Origin: Amoebophrya sp. A120
Lineage: Eukaryota > Sar > Dinophyceae > Syndiniales > Amoebophryaceae
Assembly (NCBI GenBank): GCA_905178155.1
Contig: CAJINV010000003.1
Coordinates: 5,153,700 to 5,217,699 of the forward strand
Length of the DNA: 64,000 bases
Direction of reading: 5' to 3'
Positions within the stretch are counted from its first letter, which is position 1; each line of letters starts with the position of its first letter. Position numbers and translations under genes: made by a program. The notes below the pieces were generated by a model. The model ran no database searches and was not told the origin of the DNA. It worked only from the letters and a program-made list of their open reading frames with translations. Shown here piece after piece: positions 27,411 through 39,600 of this stretch.

Positions 27411-30400
27411 ATGGGTAACCACATCAGTACCCTCTGTCCGACGGACCACTTGTATCAAGACCGGAACTTTTCCACCAAGTTCGAGGTCGATGAGTCGGCG
27501 GCGATCGGGGCCGGGAAGTTTTCCGAGGTGTACCTGTGCTGGCGAAAGGAAAAGCCGGAGAGCCGGTACGCGGTGAAAGTGCTAAATATCCGCAACGAGG
27601 ACCACCAGAGCGTGGAGCGAATCTATGAGGAGGTGCGCATCATGCAAGTGCTCGGCCGGCACCCGGGCCTGGTGCAACTGATTGATTTCGACGACACCTC
27701 GCCGGCAAGCCTACGCGTGGTGTTGGAACTCTGCGAGGGCGGGGAGCTCTACGACCGCATTCAGCAGCGCACCTTCTACCCCGAGAAGGACGCAATTCAG
27801 TTGGTCACAAACCTGTTGGAGGCGGTCGCCTACATCCACGCGAAAGGCATTATGCACCGAGACTTGAAGCCAGAAAACATTCTGCTGCTCTCCAAGGCGT
27901 CGCACACAGACATCAAGATCAGCGACTTCGGCCTCGCGAAAGCCAGTATTTTTTCCATTGCCAATTTCATCTTTGCTACATTTTGATTCGAGAAGGTTGA
28001 CTGGGGGGGAGGTAAAGAAAAATCCAGTAGCGTCGTGATTGGGGCAAAACCACTTGTAAAACAAGTGGCGTAGTAGCACCGTGATTCAGCTATTTCATGC
28101 GCGCCATTTCAGATGGTTGCGGGAACGCAACCCCGACGGTATGCTGGGTTCCCGGGCTGTCGTTTTTGTGCAACGCCAAAATCTTGCCAGAAACCACAAT
28201 CACAACCCTTCCCCCGATGGTACAGGCTCGCTTAAGAGGTCGAAGCCGGATAATTGACCGAGTCGGCCACACCGGACGAATCACCGAAGTCCGCGGATTT
28301 GGGTGCTCTCGGCGTTCTCGTGTTCTCGCGTGCCCGCTTTTGGCGGCTAATCCGCACGCTACGGCCTCCGAGAACAGAGCTAGAGCAGTGCTCTCGCTCT
28401 GTTCTCGCGTGCCCGCTTTTGGCCGCTAATCCGCACGCTACTCGCCCGTATTGGGACGTCGGGCTGGAGCGAGTCACACCGGGCGACGTCCTGCCGGAGT
28501 TGACGCCGAGCACGGCGCCGGCGATGCCGGCACGAACCGGGTGCGGGTTGTGGCTGGACCCGGCCAAGAAGTGCCTCGCGTGTGGCACCCGGCTGCCGAC
28601 TGATGGAACCACCCCGATCACGGCGCTCGTCTATGACGGGGCGAACTGGCGCGCAATCAATACGCGGCGCAGGCTCCCAAGCCCGGCAGAGACGACGCGG
28701 CCGAGAACAACAAACCCAGCGGCCCGGTTATTGTTTGCCTTGCTTGCCTTGCTTGCCTTGCTTGCCTTGCTTGCCTTGCTTGCCTTGCTTGCCTTGCTTG
28801 CCTTGCTTGCCTTGCTTGCCTTGCTTGCCTTGCTTGCCTTGCTTGCCTTGCTTGCCTTGCTTGCCTTGCTTGCCTTGCTTGCCTTGCTTGCCTTGCTTGC
28901 CTTGCTTGCCTTGCTTGCCTTGCTTGCCTTGCTTGCCTTGCTTGCCTTGCTTGCCTTGCTTGCCTTGCTTGCCTTGCTTGCCTTGCTTGCCTTGCTTGCC
29001 TTGCTTGCCTTGCTTGCAATGCCTTTCTTGCTTGCCCTTCTTGCTTGCCCTTCTTGCTTGCCCTTCTTGCTTGCCCTTCTTGCTTGCCCTTCTTGCTTGC
29101 CTTTCTTGCTTGCCTTGCCTTGCCTTGCGAAATATTCGCGGCCCGCCATCTTCGTTGCTTCGGTTTTGCCGTCTCCCGGGCTTGTCTGTCATTTTGACCC
29201 GTTCGACACGCCCCCACGGCCGAAAGCAGTGCAGCAATCGGAAATGCAGGGGCACGCGTCGGCCAGGGTTTTATACGCAAAACGGCGAACGCTACAGCAC
29301 GACGACGCCGGAGCGTTTCCATTACGGGCCGGACGCGAAGGCGTTCGCTCGGTGACAAAAGCGCATCATCCTCGTGGCGGAGTGCTGCGGGTTCGCGCTG
29401 GGATACGCAAAGCAGTTGTGCCGCCGCATCCTCCGGACTAAGTGCAACAGCCAGGCGGAGGCGCGCGCCATCGAATTGGCCTCGTGCCCACATCTCGACC
29501 CGCTGACGCTCCGCAGTTACCTGAGCAGTCTTTTCTTCCTCTCCTGCTCGTGGAAAGATAAAGACCAAAGCCCAAGACCCGATACCAAGCGACCGCCCGC
29601 GGCGCGGGTCAGTGAGCGCGGACTTTCGCCGAGTCTTCTGCGCCGCGAATGACGCCCCCGGTTTCAGGCAAGACAAGCCGCGGCGCTTGAGTTGCCTGCC
29701 AGAGGCAGCGCCAACCACGGGCGGACTGCCTCCATTCCGAAAACAGGAAGCGCGACGCTTCCGCTCTTGCCAGGTAAGGCCCAGATCGCGCCGCGCCGCC
29801 GTGATTCACTTTTTACCTCCCAGCACTCAGCGGCCTCTTTGATTAAGTATGTTGTTTGTGTCTTTCTAGCGTTGTTTAGTGTTACTACAACTGCAAGCAA
29901 AAGTACGAATGGATTTATGCTGTGCACAACTTCACCCATTCTGGTCTTACAGGTCGAGACTTCCCTCGGAAACTGCCGCGATCGAATTCGATATGCGGCA
30001 GTGACTTCTATCTCGCACCAGAGGTTATTAAGCAGGAGGAATACGGACGAGAAATTGACGTTTGGTCCATCGGCATCGTGACCTACGTGCTCCTCTCTGG
30101 CTCCCTGCCATTCTTTCACCAAGTTCTGCACAAACTGTATAATTCCACACTACGTCGAGAATAATGAATGTCTTCTTCTGTTTAGTGTGTTTCCTTGAGC
30201 AAAAAGAAGCAAGATGCAGAAAAACGTGAATGCAAAACGCACTCTTGCAGTCCGATAAACACTCAGACGAATTCATATCGAATACATCCATTACAGGTAC
30301 AGACAAATCGTGGAGCGCGACATTAATTTCCCAACCGCCGCATGGTCAAATGTCTCCACCGGCGCACAGGACTTTATTCTGCGCTTGTTGCAGATCCGCC

Positions 30401-30510
30401 CGGGGGATCGTTTGACGGCTGAAGGGGCGCTAAATCATCCATGGCTCCGCCGACAAACGCAATCTTTCTGTGTCGGACAGCAAACGATGGCACAACAGTA
30501 TCGGTTTTGA
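27411..30510 (+). CDS. CAMK/CDPK-like Ser/Thr protein kinase, kinase domain only, predicted N-myristoylated
   Basis: Exons 27411-27945, 29953-30136 and 30297-30510 encode 310 residues. Both introns are GT-AG (phases 1 and 2); the first is 2007 nt, by far the longest in the window, and carries a minisatellite. The N-terminus [10 protein letters not shown] has Gly2 with Ser6, a good myristoylation motif. The kinase core is complete: [49 protein letters not shown], then across the big intron [40 protein letters not shown] and a final [16 protein letters not shown]. Kinases of this type phosphorylate Ser/Thr, usually under calcium control in alveolates. No EF-hands follow the domain, so it is CDPK-like in the kinase only. 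Membrane anchoring is inferred from the N-terminus. The ATG at 27411 is preferred over an open upstream TTG. Confidence 0.9.
28050..28068. repeat. perfect inverted repeat within the large kinase intron
   Basis: CCACTTGT, AAA, then ACAAGTGG: an 8-bp stem with a 3-nt loop, lying just inside the 5' part of the 2-kb intron. No known function. Confidence 0.6.
28321..28441. repeat. 42-bp direct repeat pair
   Basis: Copies at 28321-28362 and 28400-28441 differ at a single base (both contain GCGTGCCCGC and GCTAATCCGCACGCTAC). They are spaced 79 bp start to start, in the GC-rich part of the large kinase intron upstream of the minisatellite. Confidence 0.85.
28735..29128. repeat. minisatellite: 9-bp TTGCCTTGC array followed by a 13-bp variant array
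   Basis: 28735-29017 is a near-perfect array of about 31 copies of TTGCCTTGC. From about 29019 to 29128 the unit changes to about six copies of CTTGCTTGCCCTT, ending in degenerate TTGCC. Because the first unit is 9 bp long and contains no stop in any frame, it creates long spurious open frames on both strands (Leu-Ala, Cys-Leu-Pro, Gln-Gly-Lys and similar repeats). It lies wholly inside the first intron of the CAMK-like gene. Confidence 0.95.
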
Positions 30511-30891
30511 AAGCAATCAGGCGATTTGTTGTCAAACATCGATTGGCGGGGAATCTTATTTATGTGGTGTTCGGAGTGGGGCTGTATTTTTTTCTCTCTC
30601 GTTTCTTTTTTGTAGAATTCCTTTTGTTTCCCGAACCGGATCAGCAACTGACAAAAGATCACATGCCCGCTTGACTGCCCTTTTTCCGCTTTTTTTGAAT
30701 ATCGGATTTGTTTCATCGAATTCGATTCGTTGCGTTTTGTTCTGCATTTTCATTTGAATTTCTATACTCTCTGCTTTCAAAAAGGCGCAGGATGATGAGG
30801 CGTTTTTGATGCGTGGCCGCGGAACAAAGTGCTAGAATGAGCCGCTATTGAGGCTCGTCGGCGTACTACACCGGCGTCGACGCACGCCAGA
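30511..30891. other. intergenic, no gene seen
   Basis: 381 bp of T-rich sequence between the kinase stop and the next ATG. Nothing was recognised. Confidence 0.5.
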
Positions 30892-33800
30892 ATGCTTTCC
30901 GTGCGCAGGTCAACGTCTGCGACCGCGGTGTGCCTGTCTCTCCTGGCAACCCTACACGAAAGTGGTCGCAGCGCGAATGCCCTCCTGGGAGCATCAAGCT
31001 CTGGAGGACGTGCCGCACGGTCTACTGCCAGAGCAGGTAGGACAACATTTCAGCGTCGGCAGGCAGTAGAGCCATCAACATCGCCGCCGACTGTGGCACC
31101 TGCTCCTACCGAGGCGGAGCTCACAGATGACGTCGATTACGCACGAGATGCACCGTCGTCAGCCGAAGCTTACCACAGGGCGGTTGCGCCCCCAGACGGC
31201 CGCATGTCGCTGTCTCCGCAAGATGCTGCGCGGGCAGCACAGACCGACGACGCTCTGGACCACCATCATGTTTCCGCGGACTTCGATCCCGCGTCGTCTT
31301 TCGTGGGTGCTACCTGTGCGCAGATCTGCAGCGAGCAGTGTATCCCAAAAACGGTTGGAGAGGTACATTTCCATCTAGCGCAAATAAAAGTTGTTGTAAA
31401 ATACTTGAATACAGTTACAGCTTCCTGTTTCTCTTTCTGTCTTTCGTATGCCTGAACCGGTCTACTACTTTCAAGTAACTATTGCAAGTACGCCCGTTCT
31501 TCCCGTTGTTGCCAAGAACTACAACTATTTCTGAAGGAAGTGGCGTCGCTGAGTTTATATACGGCTTGCAGTGGCGAGTCCCTGCTCCTGTGATGTATGT
31601 TTCTAACTACTTTATATCCGAACGCGTTTCTTTCACGGCCAAACCTTCGTCCCTCGTGGAAACCAAAATAAATTTCCAAAACAGGAGTTCACTGACTTTG
31701 CGGGCGTTGTGGGGCACAAGCTGAGTTCGCTGATTCCCGACAGCTTGGAGAAGGGCGTTGAGGCAGTGGGAGACTATGTTACAGACGTCGGTAAGGCTTT
31801 AGCGGCCCAGAAGCGGTCCTTTCTGCAGCGGTCCGCAAGGACGACAACTACAACCTCTGAGATTCTAAAAACAAAAAATCACTCATCTGACTGTCAAGCG
31901 AGATGCGAGACGCTGGTGGACCGGTGCAGCGACCTGATGGACAGCTCCGACCGGATCCCGGAGCGTGCGGAAGATGTTGCGGTGGACCCCGCCGTGATGC
32001 GGTGCCAGGACATGGCGAAGCTGCAGTTTATCGCGAAGCACGGCAACGTGAAGTACTCGACCAAATTCGGCGTGCCGCCGACGTTTTCTCAGCTTGCCTC
32101 GCTGACGGAACCGATGGACCAGATCACCGAGGCGGACCTGCGCACGCTCTCGGTGTGCGCGGACGGCGGCGACGACGCGAGCCTCAACCTCGGCGGGTCC
32201 TTGCAGCTGCTCGACTGCATGGTGGCGGAGGCAAATGCGTACGCGCACCAGATCCAGCGCGCGGTGGCGTCCGCGCCGCGGAAAAATGCGACCAAGATTG
32301 CGTCCGAAGCGATGCTGGCGCCGCCGAAAACGATGAAGGAGGACCTGTTTTTCGTGAACGACGTCCGCTGCTACCAGAGCAAGTGCGGGCCGAAGTTCGC
32401 GCAAACCACGGTGAAAACGTGCGAAAAAGACGGGGTGTGCAGCACCGACTTCGGGCACCTGCTGTGGCAACTGGGCCTCCTGCACACGGAGTCGCCCATG
32501 ATGCGGGCGCGCAAGGAGATGGTGAAGCACCACGTGGCCGAGCAGGAGGACCGGCTGGACGAGTTTGCGGACAGTGCGGGCACCGTGGCGGACGCGGACC
32601 GGGATGGTAAGGACGACCTGGACGATCTAGATGAGGCCGGGTTGCTCGACGAGGAGGAGGGCGACAATGGCCGGCCCACCTCGTTGGCGAGCAGTCGGTC
32701 CGCTGCCGCCGTGCGCGACGAGCAGAAGCATGGAACAATAAAACCGGAGCCGCGGGGGCCCGGAGCGACGCTCCTGCAAGCGGAAGTAGACGAAACAGAC
32801 CCAGACCACCAACGCGCACTCAAAGATGCCGCAACAAGCTTTACCCCGGTACTAAGTGCGAAACGTTTTTTACGCTCACTCAGCAACTGTTTTACGTGTT
32901 GAACTGTCTAGCAAAAAATCAGAGCTCGGCTCTTGCCGAATATTATGTCACGGTCGCCTCTTAGGTGGCCTGCTTATGGTTATCTATGTACAACACGTCT
33001 CATGAACGGATGTGATTCTAATTGTGAATGTCAATCAAAATTACCAGCCCCCGTTTTGCCGCGCCCAGATGTGCGCTCCCTTCCCGTTGACGACTTTGAC
33101 GGAAGTGGGACTCGCAAAGCTGTTCAGCGCCATGCCCGGCGAGAAGTGTCCGGTGATGGAGAAGATCGCCGACTCGCACCCGCACGACTTGTACGACGGT
33201 ATGATCGACGAGCCCAAGGGCTCCATATCCGACGACATTGCGGAGAAGGTGCGGCAAAACGTCGCCGAGCAGGCGGAGCAGGCGAAAGAGGTGCCCCGGC
33301 CCAAGCCTTTGCCCACGACGAGACTGGATGCGGAGGACACGACAGCGTGGTCGACGAGCAGGCTCTTCCTCGACGGACACGCGGTGCTGGGAAACAACTC
33401 GCCGGGGGCCGCGCAGGTCGACCACCTCGTCGAGAGCGCGGCAGACTGGTACTCCATCCTGGAGGTTGTGGACCACCGAGGGCTTGCAACTTCTCGGGGT
33501 TTGCCCTCTCAACGGGCGGTGGAAAAAACTGATAGCAGCACGCACGCGGTGGAAGCCAGTGACGAGCAGCGGGAAGAACAAGAATTGGAAGGAGACAGTA
33601 TCGGCGACGAGGACACTGGCGCGAAGCTATCAGACGAAACGGACCAACGAGACGAGGAGGCCGAAGCTTCGGACATGGCAGAAAAAGCGAGCACAGGAGG
33701 CTCGGATAGTGCGGCGGACACTTCTTCGGAGATGAACATCGACGATGTAGGAGCCGACCAGGCGACGTCGGAGCTGGCGTCCGTCGGTCCGTCGGAAGCG

Positions 33801-34070
33801 ATGTCAGACGAAGAGGACCAGGACCAGGACCCAGCGAACACCCTTGCCGCGTCGCCAGAAATGCTCCCGTCCACCGATGTGGAAGACAATCTGGCAAACC
33901 AGATGGCAGACGTATTTGTCTTGGACGGGAAAGACGAGGTCGCCATGCGAAAGACGACACTGCTGCAAAAAGCACGCGCGAGCAAAAGCCACCAGGATCG
34001 CGCGGAAGACGACGATGATGACGAGGATTCTGGCATTCCGGGCACCGAAACGGAATTCTCTAACTACTGA
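30892..34070 (+). CDS. predicted secreted or membrane-tethered protein with paired cysteines and acidic C-terminus, family unknown
   Basis: Exons 30892-31362, 31685-32848 and 33048-34070 give 885 residues; both introns are GT-AG and phase 0. The N-terminus (MLSVRRSTSATAVCLSLLAT..) has a short hydrophobic core after basic residues and may be a signal peptide or anchor. Cysteine clusters are spaced through the protein: CAQICSEQC near residue 150, CQARCETLVDRC, CQDMAKL, CADGG, CYQSKC and CEKDGVC. These suggest disulphide-bonded modules in an extracellular or lumenal protein. The last about 200 residues are Glu/Asp/Ser-rich with little structure (SDEEDQDQDPANT, DDDDDEDSG). I recognise no domain. 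The two phase-0 joins keep one continuous frame, which supports a single gene. Confidence 0.72.
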
Positions 34071-35229
34071 ACAAGTATGGAGCTGCCAGGTTTGATGCTG
34101 GATCAAGTACTTTCTCACTACTAACACAAGTGTAGGTAGCGATTCTCGTCACGTCCTCGAATGCATCTTCGTGTATGCATGAACACCATCTCCTGGTGGA
34201 ACCACAGAGCCCTCGCGCCTGGCGCGTGCACGATTTTCATTTTACTATACATTGTTTTTTCCAGCTCCACCACTCTGTTTATCATGCAGCGTGGAAATCG
34301 AAATCAATTTCCAGGCCCGGATACAGTGAAAGACTTCCTATTCGAACTAAAAACAGAGTCACTTCTTTCCGGCGCTACCGAGCTACAGATTGCGACTTCT
34401 CTAGTTGTTCGAAGATGAATACGTTTTGTAACTCACAACTTGAGCGAAAATTTGAGCGGCTTGAGAGTTTTGGGGCGTTGACGGATTGGACTTTGTGCCG
34501 AGCTCTCTTTAATCTTGCGGACTAGGAGAGGAGTTGCGTTGCATTGAAAAACGAGTTTTGAAAATTCCCAAGAAATTTGAGTATCCCAAGCTCGCCATTT
34601 TTACCATGCTTCCCGTCATATTCAGACCCCCCAAGAGAGATAAAACATCAACTATCCCCTTTGCTAGAGTTATCAAGACCACCCCAAAAGCTACTACAAG
34701 AATCAATAACGAATGAGGAAGATGAGAGAAGATTTCGTTTTCGTGAACCTCGGTCGTACTTCTACTTGTTTCGAGTAAGCGCATACTTCAGTACATCAAG
34801 GGACACGACCGCGGTGAGATACTAGAGGCGACTGTCTTTTGTGTGGTCGCAACAACTTCTCGCTCTCGCCCAAAATCTGACGCACCAAAAATAGCAGCTC
34901 TCATTGGGACCGCGGCACAGTATTTCTCTCACTGTAGTTTTCGATTGGACCTCATGCGCACGAATACGAAAAAGGTACGCAATCTGCGCTTGGTTTTGCC
35001 GTCGCCGTGACCAGAGTGCCTGCACCTGCGATCGTTTTCTCCTGTCTTGTCGAGAAATGTCCCGCCTCGCCATGAATGGCCAACATTCTCCAAGCTACGG
35101 AAGCCCGACTCCAAGAAGCTGCGCCAGAGGACCTTAGTGAGGTGACCCCTTCATGATGAAGAGAAAACCTTGCAGTCGCTGGCGTTGTTTTCTTTGCTGG
35201 TAGCTGAAAGTGGACAATAATGACTAAAG
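34071..35229. other. intergenic, no gene seen
   Basis: About 1.16 kb, AT-richer than the flanking exons, with only short frames and no introner copy. Confidence 0.45.
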
Positions 35230-36230
35230 ATGGGATGTTGTGTTTCCGATGCTAAGCACGCAGCCTCGGCATACGAAGCTACCGCGGACATCTACGATCT
35301 CAAACAAGCAGCTGCCTTGGAGAGTATTTTTTCAAGGATAAAATTCAAATTGCTATGTAATTACTAGTTTGCAAAAATCTCCTGCAGATAAGTAGCTAGT
35401 ATGTAACTCGCGCTTGCATGATCCTCTACAACGGTGCTGGCCAGGATAGACATCGAGACTTCGTTGAATATTATGAAAGAGCGTGCACCAAACATTGTCC
35501 TACAGGTGAGCTGACTGCTACCGGAGACGCGGTCTCTGACGGGCAAAGCTCGGTGAGTGCGAGTGGTGAGCGCTACCCGCCGCCGGACCGGCCTCTCGAT
35601 CCAGACATGGCGAAGGTTCGGCCGCTCTACGCATCGAAGATCGAGGGCAACAAGAGTAACACGATGCTGCTGCCAAATGGCACACACCGCTCGCCCCTGG
35701 ACAACGCCCACGGAGCTGCAGGGGGCACCTCCTCTGTGTCGCACGGTGACCTCCACCTGCAACAAGGCCAGCAGAACGCGTCCAGCAGCAGCACCACCGG
35801 AACGGATTCGCGAAGGCATAGCAGCTCGTCGAGCTCCTCCAGTTGCGCCGGGGGCCTGCAGCGATCACGCGTAAAGCAAGACCAGCAGCCACCACCGCCT
35901 GCCGCTAGCGATGCGGACCGCAAGAAGCGGTCCACGGTTCTGGAGCAAAAGCTTCGAGAGCAGTACTCGCAGATTCGCGACACGCCGTTCTGGCGACCCA
36001 AGGTACGTGACATAAGTATAAATATGCTGATCCAATAGAATAATCAGCAAGCCTAAGTGTGGTCCACATCGATATCTATGTCCACTGCACTTTTGCTATC
36101 TGAATAGAAGATCATCTTTTTATCATATCGTAGGCAGCACGATGAAATTTTGGGTGCCAGCATCCTCAACGAACCGCTTGTGGTTCGATCATGTCGAGGC
36201 CTGGCTGGTGGTGGCTACATTACCAGCTGA
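35230..36230 (+). CDS. small protein with MGCC N-terminus, predicted lipid-anchored, family unknown
   Basis: Exons 35230-35323, 35506-36002 and 36138-36230 encode 227 residues. Introns: GTATTT..CTACAG (phase 1) and GTACGT..GGCAG (phase 0). The start MGCCVSDAKHAASAYEATAD has Gly2 for myristoylation, Cys3/Cys4 for palmitoylation and Ser6, a dual-lipidation motif common on alveolate inner-membrane and flagellar proteins. The middle is low-complexity (Ser runs, Gln, Pro). A charged helix follows (RKKRSTVLEQKLREQYSQIR) and a short tail HDEILGASILNEPLVV. No enzymatic domain is visible. The last exon depends on a GGCAG 3' splice site and is less certain than the first two. Confidence 0.65.
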
Positions 36231-36690
36231 AATTTACCTTTTGATGAATTTTATCGTATTTTATGTTGAACTGCAACAACTGCGCATGCATCGGAGCTGC
36301 TGTAGCGAGTTCTTCCTGACGCGATCAAACAACAGTCCGAAAAAGTGTTTTTGTGCCGCTGAAATTAGGCTATTGAACGATCTCCAGCGTCTGGTCCTCT
36401 CTGGAAAGCCAATTTCACTCTGCGCAGCTTCTTGGCCATAATGATAATGCTTATGCTTTTCTCGCTTGCCCATTGCGTGCCTTTGCAGCATCGTTGCTGG
36501 ATTTTTGTCAATAGATCACTTCAGCGACACAAAAACCAAAGCGACTAGATACCGCCACCAATGAATTGTTCTCGATTGGAGCAAGCCCAGCATGCCCTGG
36601 CCCAATAGAAAACTTTATGCGGCCCGCCCCGGAGTTGTGCGATTGCATTATGTAGTAGTAGAACAGTCTCGCTGACCCCGAATCCCCATC
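36231..36690. other. intergenic, no gene seen
   Basis: 460 bp between the MGCC protein and the calpain. Short frames only. Confidence 0.5.
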
Positions 36691-39600
36691 ATGTCGTGCC
36701 ACTCGTCGCCTTACAATCCTGTGGAGGAAGTGCCCCATCTGTCAGTGTCTGAGTTGCAGAAGTACCTGGATGAAAGAGGGTTGCCTTTCAAGGCGGAAGT
36801 AGCGCATTTCGACAGCACGCGGCATCTGATCAACGCAAAAGCTGCAAAACAGGTGCTACAGCAGAAGGACGAAAACGGGGAGAAAAACAAGAAAGTGATA
36901 GGTCTGACTCTCTCGAAACGGCAGCTGAACAAGTTCTACAAGTGGCAGCCCGTTGGGGGGAACCGCGCGCTGGAGGCCCAGACGACGAGCACTGCCGCCC
37001 CTGGCAGCAGTGGCCCCGACGACGGGCAGCCCAGCGGCGACTCCACCACCGCCGATAGTGGCGCGGGAGCTAGCAGCACGGACCGCAGCAAGAAGTTCTC
37101 CATCCTCAAGGTAGGCTCGAAAAGCCGGCCGATCAAGGAGGAGCACAAGACGGACCAGTACGGGTTTCTGCTGAAGCGCGCCCTCTCCTCCCGCCGCGTG
37201 AAGCAGGGCGCCGTCGGGGACTGCTCGTTTCTGGCCATCCTGAACTGCCTCGTGGACTTCGACGCCAGCTTCAACCACAACTACGAACTTTCCCCGAACA
37301 ACCGGGGCGGCAGCCGCAACGCGTTTCTGCGGAGCCTGTTCGTGGCTTTCATCCCGGAGAAGAACGTCATCCTGGTCAAGCTCTACATCGACTGCGAGTA
37401 CCGCTTAGTGCCGGTCACGCCGACCGTGCCCATTTCGCGCGAGGGAAAAATCCTCTGCGCACACTCCACCACGGCGACGGAGGTGTGGATATGCCTCCTG
37501 GAGAAAGCCTACGTCACCATAAGCGGTGGCAACTACGACTTTTTCGGAAAAGGTACTGTCTCTCGTACTGGTTGCAACTTCGACATCTCGTCCCGGCGAT
37601 GTCAAAGAAGTAGAAGTAGGAGTTAAGGTTGCCCATGGTTGTTGCAAGAATGATCAATCTAAACCATCGTTTTTAAGTAATGGTCATAAATATCCAGGCA
37701 GCAACCCGAATACGGACGGCTACCACCTGACTGGCTGGGTCCCGGAGACGCTTCCAATCAACTTTTTGATGCAGCAGATTTCCGTCGGGCAGTACGACGC
37801 GGAGGCCTCCAAAATATGGGACGCGATCCACAATGGCATGATGACCGGCCGCTGCGTGGTGTGTTTGGGCACGGGCAGGATAAAGGACGCCGTGGTGGAG
37901 CGAGGCAGCGACGATCCGGAGGGCGTGTCCGTGAAGTACGGGATTGTTCAGAACCACGCCTATTCCGTCTTGAAAGCGCACGTTCTCCCCAACAGCCCCT
38001 ACCACGGCACGCAGACCCCAACCAGGCTCCTCTACCTGAAAAACCCATGGGGCCGGTGTCAGTGGAAAGGTATCGACATTGATGTATCAAAATGGAAGTA
38101 GGAATTGGAGTAGTTGATGCAGTCGTGGTTCATCAGGTCCCTCGCGTTCTTTCAGCGTGAAAATGAATGCTATTGTCGTATCACGCAAGAAGGAGCCGAG
38201 AGACCTATACATCTCCTTGTTTCATCGCACATAATTCTGTCAGGGCGTTTCGGTCCGCGAGACCCGGTGTGGGAGACGTTAAACGAGGAATTTAAAAACG
38301 CCCACCTGCCTCCCGGGAACAACGGCACGGGGAAGACGGACGACGGCTATTTTTGGATGGAGTGGAAGGACGTATTGCAGTCAGGGACTTTTAGCCACAT
38401 TTACATTTTGTGGAACAAGGACCGGCTCATCAGGAAGAAGAAAATATCGCGCCTCAGCTACGAAGTCAGGTACGACGACGCCTTCAACTGCCTTGGCGGA
38501 AATCCGCAGTTTCTCTTGAACGCGAAAAAGGGCAAAAAGTACGTTTCGTTTTTTCACTGCTTTACCTTTGATTTGTTTTGATATCTTCACAACTTTGTCC
38601 TTATTTTTTGCGAATTACTTCGCGCGTCCAGTAGTTCTCCTGCAGCTGCTGCAGTATCTAAGTATCTACTTCCACCACAACAAAGGAAGAGAAACAGAAA
38701 AGTGCGACTTGTAGATTCGCCGCCAAGATCGTTCGGCTGCTGCGGTTTTTTGTGAACTTTGGTCCGACGGCCACGGCGAGCTAGTACTGTTTCTATTTTT
38801 GTTCAAACAGGTACTACTTCGTGGTCTCGCGCGTGAAGAATACGACCTTATCCAGTAGCTACATCGCCGCCCACGCATACAGACTGAGAGCGCCGCGGTT
38901 GCAAAAGCTCCCTCGAATACGAAGCTCCCGTGGGAGAATAGGCAGTTCCATTGAAACCAATAGTTCCAACAGCGACCTGAAAAAGCGACGAACGGACGAA
39001 GAGGGCGAGCACTGCTTCACGGCTGCCAGCTCTCCGAACAGCGACAGTCTTGCCGGCGCACCCGAAAAAATCGTCGAGGAGTCCTGCAGCGGTAAAGAAA
39101 AAACGATGCTTTTTCATGTCTTAACCGACAGGGATTTCTTCACACGAACATATGGACCTGTTATACTCAAACTCAACCTTTGACGTCATCAGGAAATCCG
39201 CATGTGGTCCTTGTGGTCGTGGACTCGAGATCCGATGATTGTTTTTGTTTCCGCCCAGTATCATGACTACAGTAGGGACAACGAACTGACACCCATAATT
39301 CGTCATAAAAAAAATCAAATCAGAAACCGCCTCCTGTGTGTCTCTTATGGAAGGCGTGCACCATCACGGTGATGAAGAGGTGGATAATTGTCTCTGTCCC
39401 GGCAGCGCCTACTTTGACAGCTCCGACCAGAACGAAGAGCCAGGATTTGTTTCCGATCAAGGAGTTGGCTCTTCTGAGCAGTACGCCGAAGGAGAGCACT
39501 GCACTGACGACCACTACTCCACGGATCCACCCGGTCTCGACGGGTACTTTAGCCACCAAGCATTCGCGCAGCCGCGACACCAGGGCAACACTGAGGCCGC

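Noticed and set aside
28254-29441. 395-residue + strand open frame with a long Leu-Ala repeat, and matching 170-350-residue minus-strand frames
   Set aside because: The length comes from the 9-bp minisatellite being open in all frames, and the region lies inside a GT-AG intron that restores a full kinase domain. Only the short flanking peptides look protein-like; they are reported as a finding, not as a gene.
28079-29808. 10-bp direct repeat CCGTGATTCA read as a target-site duplication of a 1.7-kb insertion
   Set aside because: A 10-bp match within 2 kb is expected about once or twice by chance and no terminal inverted repeats were found, so no mobile element is called.
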